Notes under the pieces: model-generated
What the model was told of the DNA's origin: nothing
The model's database searches: none
Seen by the model: only the letters and a program-made list of their open reading frames with translations
Made by a program: the position numbers and the translations under genes
From: Acidobacteriota bacterium
GTDB taxonomy: Bacteria > Acidobacteriota > Blastocatellia > RBC074
Assembly (NCBI GenBank): GCA_013140935.1
Contig: JABFSD010000059.1
Coordinates: forward strand, 1 to 7,167
Length of the DNA: 7,167 nt
Reading direction: 5' to 3'
Shown: in pieces, positions 1 through 6,910 of the stretch
How the letters are laid out: every line of letters begins with the position of its first letter
Numbering within the stretch: position 1 is the first letter of the stretch

Positions 1-1008
1 CGAAATGCGTTGGGTGCAAGTCGGCTTGCAACTGACGCAACAGGATTTCGCCAGTACTTGTTGTTTGCGCCGCTCGTGCGCGACACGCCCTTTGGCCGCG
101 CGTGGTTCGGACTCAACGAACTCGCCGGTTGGATGACCTTGCTGCAAGCGGCGTTGAGTGCGGCGTGCCTAGCGTTGCTGTGGCGCATTGGAATGATCCC
201 CGTCAAACACTGGGCGATGACCGTCGCCGCGTTCGGCTTGCTCATTTCCTTGCCTTGGTCGGGTCCGTTGTGGGAACTCATTCCGGGATTGGCGTTCATT
301 CAATTCCCGTGGCGTTGGCAGCCTTTTGCTGCGCTCGCTGCCGCCGCACTGAGTGCGCTGGTTATCAACTATTGGCAAGGCATTCCACGCTTCCGCCGGT
401 TGTCGCTAGCTCCTATCATCACGCTTTGTACGTTATGCCTCATCATTCTCACCGCGCAAATCGTCCGCGCTCCGCAGCGTGAAAACGACGCATTGCCAGC
501 AGCCTTTCATCAATCAGTTGAGTTGGCGTTTGAACCGATTCCTTTTTACTTCGCGCGCGAAATGCCTGACGAACTCAAATCCGTGCGCCTCGCGTTGACG
601 GCGAATCAGGTTTACTTCCGCCCGCTGGATGCCGATCAAAATCTTTACCCCGCGACTGAACAATACGGCGGACTCAGCCTTCTCAGCGGACGCGGCAACG
701 TCATCGCGCAACAACTCAGCAACGAACGCCGCAGCTTTCAACTCAACGCCGCTGAAACCTTGCAAGTGCAACTCGATACTTACGCTTATCCACATTGGTC
801 GGCGCAACTCGACGGACGACCGCTCGCGTGGCACACGCAAGATGGATTGATACGTTGCGACATTCCAGCAGGCGCGCATGAGTTAACGTTTGAATTCGCG
901 CCGCGCTCCTGGCTTTATCGCGCTGCGCGTTGGTTGTCGGTACTTACGTGGTTGGTGTTAGTTGGTATCGCTATCAGACAGGTCTTAGCAAAGCGAATCA
1001 AAAGCTAA
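1..1008 (+). CDS. PTPS-related / YfhO-like polytopic membrane protein, C-terminal part (5' end outside window)
   Basis: The frame is open from base 1 and ends at TAA 1006-1008. The first in-window start-like codon (TTG at 10) is unlikely to be the true start, so 335 codons of a longer protein are present. Hydrophobic, probably membrane-spanning stretches lie near bases 121-186, 208-255, 316-372 and 403-462, with a last one near 922-978. Just before the third is the motif [14 protein letters not shown] (FPWR at 304-315), typical of the '6-pyruvoyl-tetrahydropterin synthase-related' membrane domain found in very large bacterial membrane proteins. Bases 463-910 encode a soluble, beta-rich, probably extracytoplasmic domain with a '[13 protein letters not shown]...[10 protein letters not shown]' pattern, like the C-terminal domains of YfhO-type proteins. 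Despite the family name there is no sign of pterin chemistry; a role in cell-surface glycan or glycosyl transfer is only a guess. It converges on the HAD gene, with stop codons overlapping at 1005-1008. Confidence 0.8.
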   Translation, partial: RNALGASRLATDATGFRQYLLFAPLVRDTPFGRAWFGLNELAGWMTLLQAALSAACLALLWRIGMIPVKHWAMTVAAFGLLISLPWSGPLWELIPGLAFIQFPWRWQPFAALAAAALSALVINYWQGIPRFRRLSLAPIITLCTLCLIILTAQIVRAPQRENDALPAAFHQSVELAFEPIPFYFAREMPDELKSVRLALTANQVYFRPLDADQNLYPATEQYGGLSLLSGRGNVIAQQLSNERRSFQLNAAETLQVQLDTYAYPHWSAQLDGRPLAWHTQDGLIRCDIPAGAHELTFEFAPRSWLYRAARWLSVLTWLVLVGIAIRQVLAKRIKS

Positions 1009-1838
1009 AGCAAGACGTATTTCTCAATCGCCTTGGCTACGCCATCGGCTTCGTTGGTGTCGGTGAGTTCAAAGCCGAGGGCTTTGAGTTCGTCTTCGGC
1101 ATTGCCCATCACGAGCGGCTTGCCGGCATATCTGAGCATGGTCAGGTCGTTGAAATTATCGCCAATCGCCATCACTTCTTCGCGCGCAATGCCTTGTTGA
1201 GCGGCTAGCGCAGCGACACTCGCGCCTTTCGAAGCCGTTGTGCTGAGTACGTCAAGAATCGTCAGATCAATCGAACGATAGCGCGTTTTGAAAAGCTGTA
1301 CGCGCCCCGTCATCGCCTCTTCCAGCGAAGCCGCGAACGTTTCCATCGCGTCGCAATGTCCTGAAAACATCATCTGAATCGGATCGTGATCGAGATATTC
1401 GATCAGGTCGGGCACGTGACGAACCGAGTCCCAATACTTCGCCAGATAACGATGCAGCGCGCCGTTTTCGTCAGAGAGTTTTTCCATCACCATCACACCA
1501 TGTCCGTGCGGGTCGTCATTGCAGATCGTATCGGTTTGCGCTGCGCGACCGTGTTCGGCCACAGCTCGCGCGGTGTCAGCGGCGAGCGGGTGATAATCCA
1601 ACGTAGCGAGCGACGCGCAATCTTTGGTCAATGCGCCGTTGTGCGTGACGAGCAATACGTCAAGGCCGAGTTCTTGAATCAATTGATAAGCCGAACCGAA
1701 ACGCCGGCCTGTGACTAACGCGACAGTTACGCCTTGCGCTTGTGCGGCGGTGAGGGCGGCGCGCGTGCGGGCGGTGAGTTCGCTGCGATAGGTGAGCAAC
1801 GTACCGTCAATGTCGAGCGCGATGAGCTTGATTGCCAT
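1005..1838 (-). CDS. Cof-type HAD-IIB family phosphatase
   Basis: This is a complete 277-residue protein, the usual length for Cof-like HAD-IIB hydrolases, which are cytosolic Mg-dependent phosphatases of sugar phosphates, nucleotides or flavin/PLP phosphates. All four HAD motifs are visible: motif I DIDGT (residues 9-13, nucleophile Asp9 and acid/base Asp11), motif II Thr43 in VTGR, motif III Lys204 in TTASKG, and motif IV GDNFND (226-231, Asp227 and Asp231). Also present are the family's 'THNGA' (65-69) and '[10 protein letters not shown]' (243-252). Residues about 85-185 form the C2-type cap that sets substrate choice, so the substrate cannot be read. ATG at 1836-1838 places motif I at the expected distance from the N-terminus; no clear Shine-Dalgarno precedes it. 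It is transcribed away from the TPR gene and convergent with the membrane-protein gene. The fold assignment is secure; the biological role is unknown. Confidence 0.93.
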   Translation of the reverse strand: MAIKLIALDIDGTLLTYRSELTARTRAALTAAQAQGVTVALVTGRRFGSAYQLIQELGLDVLLVTHNGALTKDCASLATLDYHPLAADTARAVAEHGRAAQTDTICNDDPHGHGVMVMEKLSDENGALHRYLAKYWDSVRHVPDLIEYLDHDPIQMMFSGHCDAMETFAASLEEAMTGRVQLFKTRYRSIDLTILDVLSTTASKGASVAALAAQQGIAREEVMAIGDNFNDLTMLRYAGKPLVMGNAEDELKALGFELTDTNEADGVAKAIEKYVLL

Positions 1839-2057
1839 AACCGGAAAGTAGCACGCTCCCCTCGTTTTTCAAATATCGCGCAACCGCTACTGCGTTCATC
1901 TTGCTGTAATAAAAAGAATTCAATCAGCACCTATCAACGCGGCCAGCTATCGCACGCAAGCCTGACCGTAGCGCAGCAATAACGATAAGCCATCCCGTCC
2001 CATCAAGCTGAGGCAACTGATGAATTCTCTTTACGTTGCCCGTAATCAATCAAGTTT
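1839..2057. promoter_or_regulatory. Divergent intergenic spacer, presumed promoters for both flanking genes
   Basis: This 219-bp spacer lies between divergently transcribed genes, so it should hold a promoter on each strand. The best rightward candidate I can see is an extended -10, TGC-TGTAAT (1902-1910), without a convincing -35; it would leave a leader of roughly 140 nt before the TPR start. I found no clear leftward promoter, operator palindrome, tRNA or terminator. A GAGG at 2011-2014 sits correctly for an ATG at 2020, but that ATG is not in the TPR frame. The regulatory assignment rests on gene orientation more than on motifs. Confidence 0.35.
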
Positions 2058-3629
2058 ATGTCTCTGTCCGCTTTACTTCAGTCACTCAAGAAATCTTTCC
2101 GCGTGGCGCTCTCGCCGTGGCTCATTCCGTATTATCTCAATACCAGCCAGGAGCTGTTACAAAAAGCCTCAGAGACACATAAGAAAGAACACTTCACTGA
2201 AGCGCTGCATTACCTGCAACAAGTTATGGCACTCGGCGACAAAAGCTCCGGCGTGTGGGCGCGGCAAGCAATCATTTACCGCCAACTCAATCAACTGGAT
2301 GACGCCTTGCACAGCTTGGATCGCGCCCTAGAACTAAATTGCGGCAATCTCTCACTTTGGAATTTGCGCGGCATGATCTTGCATAACTTGGGGCGACACG
2401 CAGATGCCGTCAGCAATAACCAACGAGCTTTTGAGCTAATTCAGGAATCAGGAATTTTTGACGGCTCCGCACCGAACGAGAATGAGCGTTTAGCAACTAA
2501 AGGGCTATGGTCTATCTTGGGATTATCTCAATCACAGATCAAAAACTATGAAGAGGCAGTTGCCGCTTATCACAACGTCTTGGCCATTGATGAAAACGAT
2601 GCTTTGACATGGTTTCGGCTAGGTTCGGTTAAATTGAAACTCACAGCGTTCAGCGAAGCCTTGGATATATTCGACAAATGTTTGGGGTTCGATGCGAAAA
2701 ATCGAAACGCGGCGCTTAGTAAGGGAGCGGCCTTGCTGGAATTAGGGCGGCTGGTTGAAGCAGATGAAATTTTTGTCCAGTTGATTCGCACTGATCCAAC
2801 CAACGTGGCAGCCTGGTCAAATCATGGCGTGGCGCTGCATAGAATGAAACGTTATGACGAAGCGATTGACGTATTTCATCAAGTCTTAGCTGTGGATGAA
2901 GACTACGCTCCAGCGCGGAAGAACATCAGTGCGACGTGGTGCGCGATGGGTGTAGAGAAATTGGATCTCAAAGAATTCGCGGAAGCCTTAGACCTATTCA
3001 ACAAATGCCTTGGTCTCGACCCACAAAATTGGCAAGCGGCGAACAATAAAGGCTTGGCGCTATTGGGGCTAAAACGTTTTTTGGAAGCAGATGAGATTTT
3101 TCTTGAGTTGATTCGAGGTGACGAAACCAACGCAATGGCTTGGTCGAATCACGGTAACGTGCTGCGCGAAACCAACCGGTACGATGAGGCGATGGACTGT
3201 TGCATACGCGCCATGAAACTCGATCCCGAAGCGCCACTTTATCAGCTTAACTACGGCGTTGCGCTCGAAGATCAAGATCGACTAGATGAAGCCTTACAAC
3301 AATACCAAGCAGCCCTGCGCCTCGATCCTAACTACGCACTGGCTTGGAATAATTGCGGCATGAATTACCTGAGACGATTTTTGGCAGTCTTACGCCAAAA
3401 CGAAATAGAGCAAGCTCGCTCTTATTGGAAAAAAGCCTTGGAATGCGGACAAAAAGGGCAGGCCGCCGATTGGCAGGACGAAGAGTTTAACTATTTATCA
3501 GAAGCCACTGGGTTAGGTTACGACCAGCTTGTCGAAGAACTCAGTTATGGTTTGCCCGACAATCCCAAAATGCCCGCGTTGCGCGAAGCGATTGCTGAAA
3601 AGCGTAAGCAAGATGGGTCATCGCTTTGA
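2058..3629 (+). CDS. Tetratricopeptide repeat (TPR) protein
   Basis: This 523-residue protein is built almost entirely of 34-residue TPRs, a helical protein-protein interaction scaffold. Units can be placed at about residues 32-63, 65-98, 99-132, 149-181, 182-215, 216-249, 250-283, 291-324, 325-358, 359-392, 393-426 and 427-464 (the last with an insertion). They show the usual W-x2-L-G-x2-Y/L ... A-x3-F/Y-x2-A-L-x-L-D-P pattern. Linkers interrupt the array at 133-148 and 284-290. The first ~28 residues are hydrophobic/basic (ending near 'PWLIPYYLN') but do not look like a cleavable signal, so a cytosolic location is likely. The tail (465-523) is non-TPR and charged. The ATG at 2058 is the only usable start, because an in-frame TAA lies at 2043-2045; no Shine-Dalgarno is evident. 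GC is lower than in neighbours: three rows of 60 bases count 25, 28 and 32 G+C here, against 36 and 37 in the downstream gene. The partner is unknown. Confidence 0.9.
   Translation: MSLSALLQSLKKSFRVALSPWLIPYYLNTSQELLQKASETHKKEHFTEALHYLQQVMALGDKSSGVWARQAIIYRQLNQLDDALHSLDRALELNCGNLSLWNLRGMILHNLGRHADAVSNNQRAFELIQESGIFDGSAPNENERLATKGLWSILGLSQSQIKNYEEAVAAYHNVLAIDENDALTWFRLGSVKLKLTAFSEALDIFDKCLGFDAKNRNAALSKGAALLELGRLVEADEIFVQLIRTDPTNVAAWSNHGVALHRMKRYDEAIDVFHQVLAVDEDYAPARKNISATWCAMGVEKLDLKEFAEALDLFNKCLGLDPQNWQAANNKGLALLGLKRFLEADEIFLELIRGDETNAMAWSNHGNVLRETNRYDEAMDCCIRAMKLDPEAPLYQLNYGVALEDQDRLDEALQQYQAALRLDPNYALAWNNCGMNYLRRFLAVLRQNEIEQARSYWKKALECGQKGQAADWQDEEFNYLSEATGLGYDQLVEELSYGLPDNPKMPALREAIAEKRKQDGSSL
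2658..3194 (+). repeat. Internal duplication of a TPR block within the TPR gene
   Basis: Residues 201-270 (bases 2658-2867) align without gaps to residues 310-379 (bases 2985-3194), with 43 of 70 identical by my count. Shared stretches include EADEIF, AWSNHG, RYDEA and the KCLG turn. That is far above the similarity between other TPRs in this protein, so a three-repeat block (about 327 bases) was duplicated in tandem and then diverged. At DNA level third positions differ widely, so the event is old. Confidence 0.8.
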
Positions 3630-3653
3630 TACGGCCTCGCGGGTTTGCAAATG

Positions 3654-3681
3654 TGGGGCGAGTTATCGCATCGTCGCCCCA
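3654..3681 (+). promoter_or_regulatory. Stem-loop directly upstream of the hydantoinase-family gene
   Basis: TGGGGCGA (3654-3661) and TCGCCCCA (3674-3681) are perfect inverted repeats around a 12-nt loop. The stem ends four bases before the ATG at 3686 and occupies the place where a ribosome binding site would be. No T-run follows, so it is not a standard intrinsic terminator. It could reduce read-through or influence initiation of the downstream gene, or be incidental in GC-rich DNA. Confidence 0.4.
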
Positions 3682-3685
3682 AGTT

Positions 3686-5845
3686 ATGAAAGTTCGCATC
3701 GGCATTGACGTCGGCGGCACGTTCACCGACGTGGTCATCATCAACAACGAATCGCACGATTTAGTCGGGCAACTAAAGCTGCCGACTTCGCATAGCGCGT
3801 GCGAAGGCGTCGCCGCCGGCATCGTCGCGGCGTTGGCGGCGGCGATGGAAAAGTTCGCCTTGCAATCTGACGACGTGACCTTCATTGCCCACAGCACCAC
3901 GCAGGCTACGAACGCTTTGCTCGAAGGCGATGTCGCCAACGTCGCCGTGTTGGGCTTGGGCAATGGGTTGGAAGGAATGCTGGCAAAAAACGCGACACGA
4001 GTTCCGCCGATTGCGTTGACCGCGAATAAGAGTCTCACCGCGCAACATCAATTCGTCAGCGCGACGAATGGCGCGCAACTGTTAGCTATCGAAACCGCGC
4101 TCGATACATTCAAAGCACAAGGCGCGCAAGTCGTCGTCGCCAGCGAAGCCTTTTCCGTAGACCACGCAACCAAAGAACAACAAGTCGCCGAACAAGCCCG
4201 GGCCAAAGGCTTGCTCGCTACCACCGGCCACGAAGTCAGCAGCCTTTACGGCTTGCGCGTACGCACGCGCACCGCCGTCATCAACGCCGCCATCCTGCCC
4301 AAGATGATCGAAACCGCCGAGATGACCGAACGCTGCGTGAAAGAGACCGGCATCGTCGCGCCGCTGATGATTATGCGTTCTGACGGCGGCGTGATGAGCG
4401 TCGGCGAAGTTCACAAGCGTCCGATTCTCACGATGCTCTCAGGCCCCGCCGCAGGCATCGCGGGCGCACTGATGCACGAGCGCGTGTCAGACGGCATCTT
4501 CATCGAAGTCGGCGGCACGAGCGCAGACATTTCAGTGATTCGTGATGGGCAACCGGCGACGCGACCGGCGCAGCTCAACGGTCATCGGATGTATTTGAAT
4601 ACGCTCGACGTGAGGACGCTCGGCGTAGGCGGCGGTTCGATGATTCGCGGTAAAGAAAGCATCGTGGAAGTCGGCCCGCGCAGCGCGCACATCGCGGGTT
4701 TGGGCTATGCGTGCTTCGCCGAACCAGATGAATTGCGAGACGCCGCCATCGACCCAAAGATTGAATGGATGCAGCCGACCGCCAGCGACGAAGCCGATCA
4801 CATCGTCGTGTGCGCGACGAACGGACAACGATATGCGTTGACGACGACGTGTGCGGCGAACTTGTTGGGTTATGTGAAGCCAGAGCATTTCGCTTTTGGC
4901 AAACCTGAAGTGGCGCGGCAGGCCTTTGCGTTGCTGGCTGCGCAATTCGGTCAAGGCGCGACGGCAGAAAGTGTTGCCGAACAAGTGCTGGAAGTCGCTT
5001 GCCGCAAAATCGAAAAGACGATTGATGAACTGATTGCCGAGTATCAACTCGCACGCGATCAGGTCGTGCTGGTTGGCGGCGGAGGTGGCGCGGCTTCGTT
5101 GATTCCTTTTACGGGCAAGCTGATGAGTCTCGATCATCGCATCGCGCGTAACGCTGAAGTCATTTCGCCCATCGGCGTAGCGATGGCGATGGTGCGCGAC
5201 ACCGTCGAACGAAATATCGTTGACCCTTCGCCCGAAGACATTTTGAAAGTTCGCCGCGAAGCCATCGAAGCCGCCGTCGCTGCCGGAGCCGTCTCAGGCA
5301 GCGTCGAAGTGCAAGTCGTCGTAGACAAGCGTCGCAATCTGGTGCGCGCGACGGCGATGGGTACGACCGAACTCAAACGCCGCGAGGGCGAAGCGAAAGA
5401 AATCAGTCTTGACGATTGTCGTCAGGCGGCGGCGCGTTCGATGCGCGTCGAATCGGCTGAACTCGCCGCGCAAACTTCGGGCTTTTATGTTTTCACGGGT
5501 GAGCAAATCGCGCCTTCGTTTTTCGGATGGTTCAAATTGCGCAAGCCGTTGTTGCGCGTGACCGACCGCACGGGTGTGATTCGCTTGCAACGCGGACGCG
5601 CGCACGTGACGACGACGACGTTGGCGAACTTGCGCGACGAACTTGCGCGCGCCGTTGAGGCTTTAACCGATTACGGCGACGCGGGGCGCACGATTCCCGA
5701 CCTATTTATTCTCTACGGCGCGCGGCTCGCCAACTTCGCGGGTCTCGCCGAACTCGAACAACTGCAAGCATTGGTTGAGGTCGAGTTGCGTTCGCTCGAA
5801 CCCATCACACCGCTCGTCGTCATCGCTTGCCCAAAGCAACTCTGA
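3686..5845 (+). CDS. Hydantoinase/oxoprolinase family protein (HyuA-like ASKHA ATPase)
   Basis: With ATG at 3686 the protein has 719 residues. The frame could extend to a TTG at 3626, but family members normally begin right at the first beta-strand, as here (MKVRIGIDVGGTFTD), so the ATG is preferred. Visible landmarks are phosphate-1 loop GIDVGGTFTD (6-15), HSTTQATNALLEG (69-81), RSDGGVM (231-237), LSGPAAG (251-257), EVGGTSADIS (274-283), TLGVGGGSM (311-319), VGPRSAHIAG (329-338) and VGGGGGAA (463-470). These are the Hydant_A_N and Hydantoinase_A domains of ATP-dependent ring-opening enzymes (N-methylhydantoinase, 5-oxoprolinase) and acetone carboxylase subunits. Position 274 is Glu where HyuA and 5-oxoprolinase usually have Asp. 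Residues ~520-719 form a C-terminal extension that I do not recognise. No HyuB-type subunit lies in the window, so the substrate is unknown and the protein may act alone. It starts 56 bp after the TPR gene and ends 18 bp before the next gene, with which it is probably cotranscribed. No Shine-Dalgarno is evident. Confidence 0.87.
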   Translation: MKVRIGIDVGGTFTDVVIINNESHDLVGQLKLPTSHSACEGVAAGIVAALAAAMEKFALQSDDVTFIAHSTTQATNALLEGDVANVAVLGLGNGLEGMLAKNATRVPPIALTANKSLTAQHQFVSATNGAQLLAIETALDTFKAQGAQVVVASEAFSVDHATKEQQVAEQARAKGLLATTGHEVSSLYGLRVRTRTAVINAAILPKMIETAEMTERCVKETGIVAPLMIMRSDGGVMSVGEVHKRPILTMLSGPAAGIAGALMHERVSDGIFIEVGGTSADISVIRDGQPATRPAQLNGHRMYLNTLDVRTLGVGGGSMIRGKESIVEVGPRSAHIAGLGYACFAEPDELRDAAIDPKIEWMQPTASDEADHIVVCATNGQRYALTTTCAANLLGYVKPEHFAFGKPEVARQAFALLAAQFGQGATAESVAEQVLEVACRKIEKTIDELIAEYQLARDQVVLVGGGGGAASLIPFTGKLMSLDHRIARNAEVISPIGVAMAMVRDTVERNIVDPSPEDILKVRREAIEAAVAAGAVSGSVEVQVVVDKRRNLVRATAMGTTELKRREGEAKEISLDDCRQAAARSMRVESAELAAQTSGFYVFTGEQIAPSFFGWFKLRKPLLRVTDRTGVIRLQRGRAHVTTTTLANLRDELARAVEALTDYGDAGRTIPDLFILYGARLANFAGLAELEQLQALVEVELRSLEPITPLVVIACPKQL

Positions 5846-5863
5846 TGTCGCAAAGTTAGGGAC

Positions 5864-6910
5864 GTGAGCAGTCGAATTTATCGCAATCAAAATTTGGTAT
5901 CCTACCTCGCAAGCAGCAAACTTCCGGCGATCGTATTTCTATTGGTTGCCAGTTTCGCTTTCGCCCAAACGCCGACTCCGCCGGCTCCGGCCAATCAATC
6001 AGCACCTGCGCCCATTAGCCTCGATGACGAACGCGGACGCGCCGAACGCGGGCAAGCCCTGATCGAAAAAGCGCGGCAGGCGTTGGGCATCGCCAATCTG
6101 CAAACCTTATCGGGTAGAGCGAAGCTGCAACGTTTCGTGAAATACGTCAGCGTAAAAGGGCCGACCCAGGTCGAAGAGAAAGAAAAAGTCATCGGCGGCA
6201 AGGTAGAGTTGGATTTTGCTTTGCCCGGACAGTTTCGCAAGCGCCTGGCGAGCAAGACGCTTTACGGCTGGGGTTACAATTACGAAGAGATCATCAACGA
6301 CGGCGTAGCCTTTCGCGATCCGCCCTTGCGCGTGCGTTCGGGCGGACGCGAACAGCGCGTGATTGACGTGCGCGATGTCGAACGCACGCTGAATTTTCAA
6401 ACCGAAAGCGTACAGCAACAGGTCAGCATTTTTACCTTGCTGCTGATGTTGCAACCGCCGCCCGGCATCATCAAAGTGAACTGGATTCATCTCGGCGGCT
6501 ATCAACTCGACAATCAAACAGTAGAAGTCGTGCTGGCCCGCAGCGAAATGTTCAGCCCCTTCGTGTTGCTGCATCCACAAACCGGCTTGCCCATTGCGCT
6601 GGCTTTTACTTTTCACGAAGCCCTGCGGCCTACGATCACGATGGATGTCGCCACCGTAGACAACAATTACCGACGGCGTGGCTGGCAACGTTATCAACAA
6701 GAGCTTCGTGCGCGTACGCAACCCGTCAAGCGCCACGAGATGCGCTGGATGTTGGGCGATTATCGCAACCTCAACGGCGTGCAACTGCCGCACGTCATCA
6801 GCATTTTGCGTGACGGCGAAAAACTCGAAGAAATCACGTTTAACGAATACAAGCTCAACCGTCCGATCAATGCGGGCAAGTTCAAAGGCGAAGCAAAGGT
6901 GGTCTATTGA
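5864..6910 (+). CDS. Exported LolA/RseB-like protein (outer-membrane lipoprotein-sorting-type fold)
   Basis: This 348-residue protein begins at GTG 5864. A basic N-region, a hydrophobic core (about residues 20-33) and AFA (32-34) followed by Gln35 form a Sec signal peptide with a likely type I cleavage site. There is no lipobox Cys. A proline/alanine-rich linker (36-50) leads to the mature domain, which starts with an 'ERGQALIEKARQALG' helix and ends with GDYRNLNGVQLPHVI (298-312) and a 'LEEITFNEYKLNRPI' strand pair. That ending is the pattern seen at the C-terminus of LolA/LolB/RseB-like beta-sandwich proteins, common as paralogues in Acidobacteriota. A periplasmic role in binding a lipid or lipoprotein is inferred from the fold only. 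AGGG at 5858-5861 lies just 2 nt from GTG, too close for a good ribosome binding site. A TTG at 5894 is an alternative start that would still leave a hydrophobic signal. It probably shares a transcript with the genes on both sides. Confidence 0.78.
   Translation: MSSRIYRNQNLVSYLASSKLPAIVFLLVASFAFAQTPTPPAPANQSAPAPISLDDERGRAERGQALIEKARQALGIANLQTLSGRAKLQRFVKYVSVKGPTQVEEKEKVIGGKVELDFALPGQFRKRLASKTLYGWGYNYEEIINDGVAFRDPPLRVRSGGREQRVIDVRDVERTLNFQTESVQQQVSIFTLLLMLQPPPGIIKVNWIHLGGYQLDNQTVEVVLARSEMFSPFVLLHPQTGLPIALAFTFHEALRPTITMDVATVDNNYRRRGWQRYQQELRARTQPVKRHEMRWMLGDYRNLNGVQLPHVISILRDGEKLEEITFNEYKLNRPINAGKFKGEAKVVY
6895..6902 (+). promoter_or_regulatory. SD-like ribosome binding site for the TTG start at 6907
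   Basis: AAAGGTGG is one base away from the consensus AAGGAGG core. It ends 4 nt before a TTG that overlaps the preceding stop codon (TTGA, 6907-6910). It lies within the last codons of the exported-protein gene. This site supports TTG 6907 as a real, translationally coupled start. Confidence 0.5.

Noticed and set aside
981..1015. Possible bidirectional terminator at the convergent junction (TTAGC ... GCTAA)
   Set aside because: The stem is only 5 bp with a long loop and no T-run follows on either strand.
2020..2331. Plus-strand frame from ATG 2020 as a protein-coding gene
   Set aside because: The translation is low-complexity and shadow-like and overlaps the well-supported TPR frame for most of its length. 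Kept only as a possible initiation oddity.
2570..3130. Two similar minus-strand open frames (2570-2803 and 2903-3130) that resemble each other
   Set aside because: Their resemblance is explained by the internal TPR duplication on the plus strand; they are its antisense reflection.
3626..3685. TTG at 3626 as start of the hydantoinase-family gene, overlapping the TPR stop
   Set aside because: It would add 20 residues with no family counterpart before the conserved first strand; ATG 3686 gives the expected N-terminus.
4532..5137. Minus-strand open frames of 201 and 159 codons inside the hydantoinase-family gene
   Set aside because: Both lie entirely within the motif-supported plus-strand gene and have Arg/His/Ser-rich shadow-like composition without motifs.
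1920..6007. A 13-base match shared by 1920-1932 and 5995-6007
   Set aside because: A single 13-mer match is near chance expectation for a 7-kb window, and the flanks do not match; not a repeat or attachment site.
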